From the NCBI RefSeq assembly GCF_004804275.1, contig NZ_STGI01000002.1, positions 372,001 through 436,000 on the forward strand: DNA of 64,000 bases, given 5' to 3'. The position numbers were made by a program, and so were the translations under genes. Positions 27,502 to 36,108 of the stretch are shown in pieces. The DNA comes from Herbaspirillum sp. ST 5-3. Lineage in GTDB: Bacteria > Pseudomonadota > Gammaproteobacteria > Burkholderiales > Burkholderiaceae_D. The first letter of the stretch is position 1. Each line of letters opens with the position of its first letter. The notes beneath the pieces were generated by a model. It was not told the origin of the DNA. It searched no databases and saw only the letters and a program-made list of their open reading frames with translations.

Positions 27502-28619
27502 AATTTGAGTGGTTTGACGTAGCCCGTCAGTTCGAGATAACCGCGGCCGGCTGCCTTGCCATCGCGCTTGACGGTGACAGCGCCCTCCCAATACACCGCG
27601 CCGGTCGATTGCCGCGAGTCCAGTTCCTGATCATCCTGCAGCGGGACCAGGTCCCAGGTGGCCGACCCGGTTTCGATGCGCGTGGCCACGGGGTAAGTCG
27701 CATTGGTGCGCGGCGAGTTCCAGCTGCGCTGCGGCAGGAAGCGCACCTGATCCGGATCGTAGTTGGTGATGTGTCCCGCCGGATCGCGCAGGGCGGCATG
27801 CGCCCACAGCTTGGCGCCATCCTTGCCACGGATCTGAAATGCCATCAGTGCGGAACCGTCATCGAGATTGATGCCGGTCCAGTCCCAGCCCGCCGCGTCG
27901 GCGTCCAGCACGCTGGTCGACCATTCATGATCGAGCCAGGCAATGCCGCTGACCTTGACTGGTTTCCCGTTGCGCGTCACGGTACCGGCAAGCTTGAGCT
28001 GGGGTTCGCTGTAGTAGTAACTTGCCTGTCCCGGCTTCGGCCCCTTGCGAGAAAATCCGTGATCACCCTGCAGCATCGGCTCTTGTGTGGCCGCCAGCGA
28101 AAAATCCAGCGCAAAATCACGCGCTGCGGCATGCATGCGATAGCCACCATTCGCGTTTCGCACCAGTCGCCAGTCGCCAAGCTTGACGTCGGTGTTGCCT
28201 TGCTTCGAATATGCGAGGTCAAAGCCTTCACGCGCAATCTTCTGGTCGTGCAGGAGCTTGCCGATGGCCGGATCAGACAAGGCCGCATGCGCGATGATGA
28301 GCTGCCTGGGAGCAAAGCGGCTTGGGTTGGCCGGGTTGTGCTCGGTAGCGGAGCGGAAGAAGGTGATCTGAAATCCAAGCTGCTTGTTGTCCGGCGTTTC
28401 CAGCCAGCCCGTGACATACCACCACTCGGTACGGAAATCCGGATGCGCGCCAAAGTCACGCGGAAAGGCAAGCTGCCTGCCCGGATCGACTGTCGCGAAT
28501 CGCGGCGCATCGGCAAACGTCGGCGCCGCCATAAGCGGCAAGAGCGACAGGAGCAGCGCCGTCCAGCATGCCGCAGCGCTGAACTTGTTCGACAAGGATG
28601 AAAACATAGTGCTGGCCAT
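27498..28619 (-). CDS. AttH-like lipocalin / carotenoid hydratase-fold protein
   Basis: This 373-aa protein starts with a signal-like hydrophobic stretch (AACWTALLLSLLPLMAAPTFADA), indicating export to the periplasm or outer envelope. The mature part has the AttH/CrtC lipocalin-type signatures HPDFRTEWWYVTGWLE, LGFQITFFRS and SGIAWLDHEWS. AttH proteins (DUF2003-like) often lie with FtsX-type ABC permeases, as here. The start at 28619 shares one base with the permease stop (TAATG). The function is unknown; lipid or surfactant handling together with the transporter is a reasonable inference. Confidence 0.85.
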   Translation of the reverse strand: MASTMFSSLSNKFSAAACWTALLLSLLPLMAAPTFADAPRFATVDPGRQLAFPRDFGAHPDFRTEWWYVTGWLETPDNKQLGFQITFFRSATEHNPANPSRFAPRQLIIAHAALSDPAIGKLLHDQKIAREGFDLAYSKQGNTDVKLGDWRLVRNANGGYRMHAAARDFALDFSLAATQEPMLQGDHGFSRKGPKPGQASYYYSEPQLKLAGTVTRNGKPVKVSGIAWLDHEWSTSVLDADAAGWDWTGINLDDGSALMAFQIRGKDGAKLWAHAALRDPAGHITNYDPDQVRFLPQRSWNSPRTNATYPVATRIETGSATWDLVPLQDDQELDSRQSTGAVYWEGAVTVKRDGKAAGRGYLELTGYVKPLKL

Positions 28620-31159
28620 TACCAATCCTCCCTCACTGCACGCACCGCCTGTCCGGACACGGCGTATCGTCCCGCGATCAGGGCCGTGATTGCCGCCGAA
28701 CCCGAGAGCACTGCTGCGACGGTGAGCAGCACGTTCCACGGCATGTGCAATTGCATCGTCCAATGGAAGGATTGCGGATTGACCACAAACACCAGGATCA
28801 GGCTGATTGCGCCGCCCAGCAGAAAACCGATCGCCACGCCCAGCAAGGAAAGCAGGCCGCCTTCGACAGCCAGCATGGCGAGGATCTGCCTGCGCGTAAC
28901 GCCGATGTGACGCAGCATCCCGAATTCCTTTGCACGCGCGAGCGTTTGTGCGGAAAAGGTTGCCGCCACGCCGAACAGACCGATCACGATGGCCACCACC
29001 TCCAGCAGATAGGTCACGGCAAAACTTCGGTCAAAAATCTTCAGTGTGATGGCACGAATGTCGCCGGGCAGGGCGAACTCGAGCGCAGCGCCGAACGGCA
29101 GCCGCCGCAATTCGGCGATCACCTGTTCCGCCTTGACGCCGCTGCGCAACCACAGCGCCGCGTCATTGACCTCCATGTCGCCCGACAAGCTCCGGTAATC
29201 CGGCAAACGCATCTGGATTGCGCCCGACTGTCTTGCGTAATCCCGCCACACGCCGGCCACGACGAACTGCTGCGTACGACCCGCAATATTCAGCGAAACG
29301 CGCGCGCCAACTCGGTAGTGATACAAATCGATGACCGCTTCCGATACCCAGATCGGCAGCACGTCGGCCGGCAGTTCGCTCGCCGATAAAGCCTTTCCTG
29401 CAAGCGGCAAGATCTTGCCCGGATCGACAACATCGATCGGCCTTGCCATCAGCGTGACCGGCGGACGTGCCGGGTCAAGCACCAGCGGCAGCGTGCGCAG
29501 GAAATCGGCGCGCGCGACGCCCGGCAAGGATGCGATCGCTTGCTGGTCGGCGGGTGACAGCGCGCCGGTGTTGCCGCTGAGGGCCGAGCGTACATAGAGG
29601 TCGGCGGAGAGCACATCCGACAGCCAGTTGTCGACCGAGACCCGGAAGCTTGCCACCATGATCGCCATCGCCACCAGCAGGCTGAAACTCGACAGCACGC
29701 CGCCGAGTGCGATCGACGCCTGGTTCGGCGCGTTCGCCAATCGTGCCAGCGTCAGCGTCGCGATGACCTGCGGCTTGCGGCCGGTCATGCCGGACAACAT
29801 CGCAAACGCCAGCGCCGAAAAACGCGGCATCAGCCCGATACCGCCGATCAGCAGCAAGGCAATCGCAAGATAACCGAACAGCGGCAGCTCGAAAACCGGC
29901 GGCAGGCGCGTCAGCAGTGCGCCTGCAGCGAGACAAGTCAGCGAAGGCCAGGGCGAGGACAACCTGGACAAGGCAACGTCCTCGCTTCCCGACTTGATCG
30001 CCTGCGCAGGTCGCGCGCGGGCAGCTTCCCAGGCCGGACTGGCGCAGCCGAGCAACGCGGCGATCGTGCCGAGACTGAAGAACGCCGCCGCGGCCCAGGG
30101 CGAGAACTGCACGGTCGGCTGGACGCCGGGAAAATACCCGCCGCCCAGGTCGCCTCCGAATAAGCGCAATGCCGCCGCAGCGATTGCATAACCGCCTGCC
30201 AGACCCAGCAGCGATCCGGTGACGCCAAGCAATCCGCCTTCCAGCAGGATCTGGCCCAGCACCTGCCGGCGTGTCATGCCGATCACGCGCAACAAGGCAA
30301 GCTGGCTGCGTCGCCGTATCACCGACAAGGCTTGCGTGGAAAAAACCAGAAAGGCTCCGGTGAACAATGCCACCAGCGCCAGCACATTCAGGTTGACGCG
30401 ATAGGCGCGCGACATGTTGTTGGTGCGCTCCTCTTGGTCCTCGGTCTCCGTGACCAGATATTGCGGCTGCAATTCCCTGGTCAGCGCGGCCTTGAACGCG
30501 GCGCGATCGATGCCTGCGGCCAGCTTCAGGTCGATATGCGAAAGCTGCCCGATGCGGCCGAAGCGCCATTGCGCCGCTCCGATGTCCATGACCGCGATGC
30601 GCTGTCCCGCGCGTGCGCGCACCAGGCCGCCGGCCACGCGCAAGACGACCGCTTGCGTTCCGACGCGCAATTCCAGCCGATCTCCGCGTCGGACCTGCAG
30701 CCATTCCATCGCCGCCGGCGAAAGAAAGATCGCATCGTCGGCGAGCGTATCGAAAGGCCGGTCTTCGGCCGGCATGCCGATCAGATCCGGTGCAATGGCA
30801 GCGGCCTTGAACATGTCGACGCCCAGCACCTTGAGCGCGCTGCGCTGCCCCGGAATCGCCGCATCGAGTTCCAGCACCGGATTGGCGAGCGCGACGCCTT
30901 CATGCTGCGCGAGACGGGGATAAAGCGATTCGTCGAAGAAGGCTTGCGTGCTGCGCACCTGCAGGTCGGCCTGGCCGGACAGGCTCTTGATCGCCGCGGA
31001 AAACTCGTTGTAGGCGGCGGCATTGATCAAATGGATGGCGAAGCCGAGCGCCACGCCCAGCGCAATCGCGCCCGTGGCGATCAGTGCACGCACCGGATGC
31101 GCGCGCCATTCGCCGAGCGTGAGCCACTGGCCGAGAAAGGATCGCTGGCCGCCACTCAT
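28619..31159 (-). CDS. Large FtsX-like ABC transporter permease
   Basis: This 846-aa integral membrane protein has an N-terminal helix, a MacB-like periplasmic domain, then two groups of FtsX-type helices around residues 255-400 and 720-840 (for example LNVLALVALFTGAFLVFSTQ and VVAIVIGLFGVAATFSAQ). Repeated FRMLRHIGV/LLRVIGMTRRQ-like elements are the usual FtsX cytoplasmic elbows. Such permeases work with a LolD/MacB-type ATPase to move lipids or peptides across the periplasm by mechanotransmission. The gene overlaps the ATPase by ATGA and the AttH-like gene by TAATG. Confidence 0.9.
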   Translation of the reverse strand: MSGGQRSFLGQWLTLGEWRAHPVRALIATGAIALGVALGFAIHLINAAAYNEFSAAIKSLSGQADLQVRSTQAFFDESLYPRLAQHEGVALANPVLELDAAIPGQRSALKVLGVDMFKAAAIAPDLIGMPAEDRPFDTLADDAIFLSPAAMEWLQVRRGDRLELRVGTQAVVLRVAGGLVRARAGQRIAVMDIGAAQWRFGRIGQLSHIDLKLAAGIDRAAFKAALTRELQPQYLVTETEDQEERTNNMSRAYRVNLNVLALVALFTGAFLVFSTQALSVIRRRSQLALLRVIGMTRRQVLGQILLEGGLLGVTGSLLGLAGGYAIAAAALRLFGGDLGGGYFPGVQPTVQFSPWAAAAFFSLGTIAALLGCASPAWEAARARPAQAIKSGSEDVALSRLSSPWPSLTCLAAGALLTRLPPVFELPLFGYLAIALLLIGGIGLMPRFSALAFAMLSGMTGRKPQVIATLTLARLANAPNQASIALGGVLSSFSLLVAMAIMVASFRVSVDNWLSDVLSADLYVRSALSGNTGALSPADQQAIASLPGVARADFLRTLPLVLDPARPPVTLMARPIDVVDPGKILPLAGKALSASELPADVLPIWVSEAVIDLYHYRVGARVSLNIAGRTQQFVVAGVWRDYARQSGAIQMRLPDYRSLSGDMEVNDAALWLRSGVKAEQVIAELRRLPFGAALEFALPGDIRAITLKIFDRSFAVTYLLEVVAIVIGLFGVAATFSAQTLARAKEFGMLRHIGVTRRQILAMLAVEGGLLSLLGVAIGFLLGGAISLILVFVVNPQSFHWTMQLHMPWNVLLTVAAVLSGSAAITALIAGRYAVSGQAVRAVREDW

Positions 31160-31818
31160 GCCGGCACCGATTCCATCGGCAGCAATCCTTGCTTCGTCAA
31201 CATCAAGATGCGATCCGCGGTGGCCGCCGCTGCCGGCGAATGGGTGACGAGAATGCCGGACGCGCCGTTTTGCTTGATTTCATCACGCAGCAGGCGCAGC
31301 ACCTCGTGTGCGGTATCCGGATCGAGGTTGCCGGTCGGTTCGTCGGCCAGCAGCAGTTTCGGCTTGTGCACCAAGGCGCGCGCAATCGCGACCCGCTGCA
31401 ATTCGCCACCGGAAAGCTGGCGCGGAAAATCCTGCTCCCTGCCGCGCAGGCCGACCGCCGCCAGCATCTGCGTCGCTCTTTGCGTCTCGCTGTGATTGAG
31501 CATCAAGGGCAAGGCGATATTCTGGAACAGCGTGAGATGCGGCAGCACATGAAAGGCCTGGAATATGAAGCCGAACTTTTTTCGTCTGAGCAAGGTTGCT
31601 TCATCGTCGTTGAGCGAAGACATCGGCACGCCATCAACGACGATTTCGCCGGCATCCAGCGAATCGAGGCCGGCGACCAGATTCAGCAGGGTCGATTTGC
31701 CGACGCCGGACTCTCCCATGATCGCGACGTATTCGCCATCCTTGATGTCATGCGACAAATTGCTGAGAACACTCCGGCCATTGGGGTACGACTTGCTGAT
31801 ATTGCGAAGCTGTAACAT
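31156..31818 (-). CDS. LolD/MacB-type ABC transporter ATPase
   Basis: This 220-aa ATPase has Walker A GESGVGKSTLLNLVAGLD, signature LSGGELQRVAIARAL and Walker B LLLADEPTGNLD, matching the MacB/LolD subgroup that pairs with FtsX-like permeases. It begins MLQLRNISKSYPNG; an in-frame start 54 bp upstream is open but adds residues outside the family. It is the first gene of the operon ATPase-permease-AttH-exporter. The 188 bp upstream is shared with the divergent egtD gene. Confidence 0.92.
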   Translation of the reverse strand: MLQLRNISKSYPNGRSVLSNLSHDIKDGEYVAIMGESGVGKSTLLNLVAGLDSLDAGEIVVDGVPMSSLNDDEATLLRRKKFGFIFQAFHVLPHLTLFQNIALPLMLNHSETQRATQMLAAVGLRGREQDFPRQLSGGELQRVAIARALVHKPKLLLADEPTGNLDPDTAHEVLRLLRDEIKQNGASGILVTHSPAAAATADRILMLTKQGLLPMESVPA

Positions 31819-32006
31819 CGATACGCTTTCTTCTCGGTATGCCTGATTGCTGAAGCTTACGTGTTGTGACAAAAAAGAACGGGATGCCCTGTCCGGACTT
31901 GTGACGCATCAAGGGACGGTCGATTCACGCGACCTATGATAGCCAAATTCCCTTCACGCGGCGCCGCCCGGCTCGGCTACCGCCGCATTGCCATTGACAG
32001 GAAATC

Positions 32007-32960
32007 TTGCAAAGCGGATTCATTCAGATCTATCACAAGAACACGAATGCGATATGCGCTGAGCTCAATGCAGGCTTGCTCGCGCCGCAAGCCTGCATCT
32101 CGCCGAAATTTCTCTATGACGGGCTGGGTTCCAAATTGTTTGCGGCCATCTGCGAGCTGCCGGAATATTACCCCACGCGGACCGAGGCGCTGATTTTTGA
32201 GCAATACCGCGCCGAGATCGCGCGATCCACGGGACGCGGGTCGACCTTGATCGATTTGGGCGCCGGCAATTGCGAGAAAGCCGCCAGTCTGTTTTCCGCC
32301 TTGCAGCCGGTGCAATATGTACCGGTCGATATTTCGGTCGATTTTCTGCGCGAGGCGGTCGAGTGCTTGCGCTACCGCTATCCGCAGATCAGGGTGACGG
32401 CACTGGGCATGGACTTTTCCAGCGCGCTCGAACTTCCCGACGCAGTTCGTTCTGACAAGCGCTTGTTCTTTTATCCCGGCTCGTCGATCGGCAACTTCAC
32501 GCCGGAGGAGGCTGCCGCCTTTCTCGGCAGAGTGCGCGATGCCTGCCGCGCCGACGGGGGGCTGCTCATCGGGGTCGATCTCATCAAGGATGAGGGCTTG
32601 CTGTATGAGGCCTACGACGACGCAATCGGACTGACCGCGGCTTTCAATCTGAATATGCTGCAACATTTGAACCGTTTGCTCGGAACCAACTTCAAGCCGC
32701 GCGACTGGCGCCACGTCTGCCAGTTCAACGCCAGCGAGAGCCGCATCGAATTGCACCTGGAAGCGCTGCGTAGCGTGACCGTGACGTGGGACGACGGCGA
32801 GCGACGTTTCTCGCAGGGCGAACGCATCCATACTGAAAACAGCTACAAGTACACGCCTGAGAAATTTCTGCAATTACTGGAGCGCGCCGGATTCGCGCAT
32901 GTGAACAGGTGGAGCGATCCCCATGGGTGGTTCATGTTGTGCCATGCACAGGCAGTTTGA
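32007..32960 (+). CDS. egtD: L-histidine N-alpha-methyltransferase, ergothioneine synthesis
   Basis: This 317-aa protein carries the EgtD fold: SPKFLYDGLGSKLFAAICELPEYYPTR near the N-terminus, SAM-binding LIDLGAGNCEKA, VPVDISVDFL, and FFYPGSSIGNFTPEEAAAFL. It trimethylates histidine to hercynine with SAM. No ATG lies near the conserved N-terminus; the best start is TTG at 32007, with AGGA five bases upstream, an unusual start codon. The egtB gene follows after 14 bp. No egtA, egtC or egtE gene is visible nearby. Confidence 0.93.
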   Translation: MQSGFIQIYHKNTNAICAELNAGLLAPQACISPKFLYDGLGSKLFAAICELPEYYPTRTEALIFEQYRAEIARSTGRGSTLIDLGAGNCEKAASLFSALQPVQYVPVDISVDFLREAVECLRYRYPQIRVTALGMDFSSALELPDAVRSDKRLFFYPGSSIGNFTPEEAAAFLGRVRDACRADGGLLIGVDLIKDEGLLYEAYDDAIGLTAAFNLNMLQHLNRLLGTNFKPRDWRHVCQFNASESRIELHLEALRSVTVTWDDGERRFSQGERIHTENSYKYTPEKFLQLLERAGFAHVNRWSDPHGWFMLCHAQAV

Positions 32961-32974
32961 AACGAGAGGTGACG

Positions 32975-34210
32975 ATGAGCGCCTTCGCTGACGATCGGCA
33001 ATCCGCCTACCGCCGTGTTCGCGGTCGTACCGCCGCCTTGTCGGAGCCTCTGACCGATGAAGACTGCTGTGTGCAGTCGATGCCGGACGCCAGTCCTGTC
33101 AAATGGCATCTGGCACACACGACCTGGTTTTTTGAAACCTTCATCCTCGAGCGCTTCGAGGAGGATTTCCGCGCGTATCATCCGGCGTACCGGGTACTGT
33201 TCAATTCCTATTACAACGGCATTGGCGAAAAGCATCCGCGCCCGCAGCGCGGCATGCTGACCAGGCCGTCACTCGGCGATGTGCGCGCCTATCGTCGCAA
33301 CGTCGATGAGCGGATTGCTCTCCTGTTGTCGGCCAAGGAAGAACACGATGAAATCGCACGACTGCTGGAGATGGGCTTGCACCATGAACAACAGCACCAG
33401 GAGCTGATCCTCACCGACGTCAAGCATTTGCTGTCTCTGAATCCCTTGCTGCCCGCATACTGCAGCACAAGCTTGCCGAACACCAGCTACGAGGAACCGA
33501 TGGCCTGGCGCGCATACGATGCCGGCGTCGTCGAGATCGGCCATGCCGGCGATGTGTTCTGCTTCGATAATGAATTGCCCCGTCACCGTCAATTCCTCGA
33601 ACCGTTTTCGCTGGGCTCCAGGCTGATTTCGAATGGCGAATACCTCGCATTCGTCGAGGATGGCGGCTATGCGGAGCCGGGCTTGTGGTTGTCCGAGGGA
33701 TGGGACTGGGTACAGGCCAACCGCGTGTCGCAACCGATTTACTGGCGCCAGGGCGACGATGGATGGCAGGAATTCACGCTGCATGGTTTACAGCCGCTCG
33801 ATCGGCATCGTCCCGTGACGCATGTTTCCTATTTCGAGGCGGATGCCTATGCGCGATGGAGCGGCGCACGCCTGCCGACAGAGTTTGAATGGGAGCACGC
33901 CGCCACGGGCGCGAGCGATTTCGGACATGGCAGCTTTCATCCGAGCGCGCATATCGGCTCACGGGATACCGAACTGACGCAACTGTTCGGCGAATGCTGG
34001 CAATGGACCGCGAGCAGCTATGCGCCTTATCCCGGATATCGCGCGGCGGCAGGCGCCATCGGCGAATACAATGGCAAGTTCATGTGCAATCAGTACGTGC
34101 TGCGCGGCTCGTCCTGCGCGACGCCGCCCGGACATGCGCGCACGACCTATCGCAATTTCTTTCCCGCATACGCGCGCTGGCAGTTTTCCGGCATTCGCCT
34201 GGCGAAATAA
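32975..34210 (+). CDS. egtB: Ergothioneine sulfoxide synthase, nonheme iron enzyme
   Basis: This 411-aa protein has an N-terminal DinB-like four-helix domain and a C-terminal formylglycine-enzyme-like (FGE-sulfatase) domain (for example RLPTEFEWEHA and YVLRGSSCATPP). The three iron ligands are expected at H48 (WHLAHTTWFFE), H137 and H141 (HHEQQHQE). It joins hercynine to cysteine or gamma-glutamylcysteine through an oxygen-dependent C-S bond. The start at 32975 follows GAGAGGTGA. It forms an operon with egtD and ends 12 bp from the convergent GNAT gene. Confidence 0.93.
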   Translation: MSAFADDRQSAYRRVRGRTAALSEPLTDEDCCVQSMPDASPVKWHLAHTTWFFETFILERFEEDFRAYHPAYRVLFNSYYNGIGEKHPRPQRGMLTRPSLGDVRAYRRNVDERIALLLSAKEEHDEIARLLEMGLHHEQQHQELILTDVKHLLSLNPLLPAYCSTSLPNTSYEEPMAWRAYDAGVVEIGHAGDVFCFDNELPRHRQFLEPFSLGSRLISNGEYLAFVEDGGYAEPGLWLSEGWDWVQANRVSQPIYWRQGDDGWQEFTLHGLQPLDRHRPVTHVSYFEADAYARWSGARLPTEFEWEHAATGASDFGHGSFHPSAHIGSRDTELTQLFGECWQWTASSYAPYPGYRAAAGAIGEYNGKFMCNQYVLRGSSCATPPGHARTTYRNFFPAYARWQFSGIRLAK

Positions 34211-34222
34211 GGATAGCAGCCT

Positions 34223-34672
34223 TCAGTCCACATTCAGGCTGTAGTGAAAGAAGCTGGTGTCGCGCTGGTAACCTACCGATTCGTATAACTTCTGCGCAGG
34301 GTTGTCGTGCGCGGTGGAAAGAGCAAGCCGCTTTGCCCCGCATGCCGCAGCGTGCATCCTGGCAGCCTCCAGCAAGGCCTTTCCAACACCCGTGCCGCGT
34401 GCTTGCGGCACGACAAACAGATCGTTGAGGATCCAGATCCTTCTTGCACTGACCGAAGAAAACGACGGATACAGTTGCGTAAAACCGAGAGCTTCGCCTT
34501 GCCCGTTTTCTGCCAGCAGAATGACCGATTCCAGCAGTGCCAGGCGATCGCGGATGAATTCGCGCGCCAGTGGCAAATCGGACGCCTGCCCGTAGAACTG
34601 CCGATACCCGTCAAACAAGGGAGCGATGATCTCGGCGTCGGCTAATCCCGCCTGGCGAACGTTTACTTTCAT
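34223..34672 (-). CDS. GNAT-family N-acetyltransferase
   Basis: This 149-aa protein has the GNAT acetyl-CoA-binding signature: LNDLFVVPQARGTGVGKALLEAA (motif A, with xxRGxG) followed by LSTAHDNPAQKLYESVGY. It transfers an acetyl group to an unknown amine substrate. The ATG at 34672 follows GGGGAGGG; an in-frame GTG five codons upstream is inside that ribosome site and unlikely. It is convergent with egtB and divergent from the SenA-like gene. Confidence 0.88.
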   Translation of the reverse strand: MKVNVRQAGLADAEIIAPLFDGYRQFYGQASDLPLAREFIRDRLALLESVILLAENGQGEALGFTQLYPSFSSVSARRIWILNDLFVVPQARGTGVGKALLEAARMHAAACGAKRLALSTAHDNPAQKLYESVGYQRDTSFFHYSLNVD

Positions 34673-34777
34673 GGTGACCCTCCCCACAGTGATGTTGAAA
34701 GGGCATCATTGTACGTCGGCGCTTTCGCTCGCAGGCATGATTCGCGCTTGCATGATTTCGCTGACGCGTTGTTGGCT

Positions 34778-34807
34778 TTTGCCAATGCGAGGTCGATAAT
34801 TGGCAAA
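34778..34807. promoter_or_regulatory. Perfect 9-bp inverted repeat upstream of the SenA-like gene
   Basis: TTTGCCAAT at 34778-34786 is exactly complementary to ATTGGCAAA at 34799-34807, with a 12-bp spacer. The half-site centres are 21 bp apart, which is two helical turns, typical for a dimeric repressor or activator. It lies 36 bp before the ATG at 34844, and between two divergent genes. The binding protein is unknown. Confidence 0.45.
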
Positions 34808-34843
34808 TACTCCTGACATTTCAAGATCTGTTCAAGCATTGCA

Positions 34844-36031
34844 ATGAATTTTTCCTTCCGAACCGCCGCGCCCAATGAGTTGGCCGGAGCGCTGCAGGAT
34901 GCACGCGATTACACGCTGACACTGTTTGAATGCTATGCGGCGGCAGGTCTGGACCTGCCGGGCAAGGTTCCGATCCTTCCTTCCATCAATCCGCCCTTGT
35001 GGGAACTGGGACATATCTCATGGTTTGCGGAGTGGTACATTCTGCGCGATGCCCAGTCGAGCGATCCGACCGCTGCGCAACGTACCTCCATGCTGACCAA
35101 GGGAGACGATTGGTTCGACCCCAATACCGTATTGCATCGCGCGCGATGGAAAGTCGAGCTGCCAAGCTCCGGCGCACTGAAGACTTATTGCCGAGAAGTG
35201 CTCGATCGTGTGCTCGACAAATTGACGCGTGTGAAGAACGAGCATGCGGCGCTCTATCCGTATCGACTGGCCCTCGCGTATGAAGATATGCGCGGGGAAG
35301 CATTGGCCAGTGGCCTGCAGACGCTCGACGTGGTTTTGCCGCAGCAACTCGCCAATCATGTGATTCCCGCTTGGGCACAGGGTGAAATCCGTTTTCCCGG
35401 CGGCACCATCCAGCTCGGCAGCGTACCTGATTCCGGATTCGTGTTCGATAACGAAAAATGGGCGCATCCCTGTTATGTGCCGGCATTCACCATGGATTCG
35501 ACCCTGGTGTCGAACGCGCAGTACAGCGAATTCGTTGCGGACGGCGGCTATCAGATGCCGCAGTTCTGGACCACGGCGGGGCGTGCGTGGTTGATGGCGC
35601 AGGATCGTTCCGCGCCACGCGATTGGGTGCGCGAAGGCCGGCACTGGCGTTGTCGCCGTTTTGGGAAAGAGAATGCCTTGCCGGTCAATGAGCCCGTGCG
35701 TCACATCAGCCTGTATGAGGCGCAGGCCTATTGCACTTGGGCAGGCCGTCGTCTGCCGACGGAAGCGGAATGGGAATTCGCGGCCATGTCCGGCCATCCG
35801 GCATTTCGCTGGGGAGATTTATGGGAGTGGACTTGCTCGCCTTTCGAGCCGTATCCGGGATTCGCGCCGGATGCCTATCGAGAGTATTCCGCGCCGTGTT
35901 TCATGACGCATCAGACCGTACGCGGTGCGTCGTTCGCAACAAGACTGCGTATCCGCTCGCTGAAATTTCGCAATTTCTGCCTGCCGGAGCGCGACGACGC
36001 GTTCATCGGCTTTCGCACCTGCGCCTTGTAA
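34844..36031 (+). CDS. EgtB/SenA-like sulfoxide (or selenoneine) synthase homologue with altered iron site
   Basis: This 395-aa protein has the same two-domain plan as EgtB: a DinB-like helical domain (residues 15-160) and an FGE-sulfatase domain (about 180-395, RRLPTEAEWEFAA, VRGASFATR). Its sequence style is closest to SenA, the selenoneine synthase of betaproteobacteria, as I remember that family. Aligned with the neighbouring EgtB, H57 matches H48, but Y146 and R150 (AYEDMRGE) stand where EgtB has H137 and H141; the 89 and 4 residue spacings are identical. Iron binding and catalysis are therefore doubtful. No senB or senC gene lies nearby. No strong ribosome site precedes the ATG. Confidence 0.8.
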   Translation: MNFSFRTAAPNELAGALQDARDYTLTLFECYAAAGLDLPGKVPILPSINPPLWELGHISWFAEWYILRDAQSSDPTAAQRTSMLTKGDDWFDPNTVLHRARWKVELPSSGALKTYCREVLDRVLDKLTRVKNEHAALYPYRLALAYEDMRGEALASGLQTLDVVLPQQLANHVIPAWAQGEIRFPGGTIQLGSVPDSGFVFDNEKWAHPCYVPAFTMDSTLVSNAQYSEFVADGGYQMPQFWTTAGRAWLMAQDRSAPRDWVREGRHWRCRRFGKENALPVNEPVRHISLYEAQAYCTWAGRRLPTEAEWEFAAMSGHPAFRWGDLWEWTCSPFEPYPGFAPDAYREYSAPCFMTHQTVRGASFATRLRIRSLKFRNFCLPERDDAFIGFRTCAL

Positions 36032-36044
36032 CGGCGACGCGCAT

Positions 36045-36088
36045 AAAAAAACGGCCGCCCGGTAAAACCGAAGCGGCCGTCTTGTTTT
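36045..36088. terminator. Bidirectional terminator between the SenA-like gene and rhlE
   Basis: ACGGCCGC at 36051-36058 pairs with GCGGCCGT at 36073-36080. An A-run precedes the stem and a T-rich CTTGTTTT follows it, so it can stop transcription from both convergent genes. Confidence 0.8.
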
Positions 36089-36108
36089 AGTGCTTGCCGA
36101 TTGATCGA

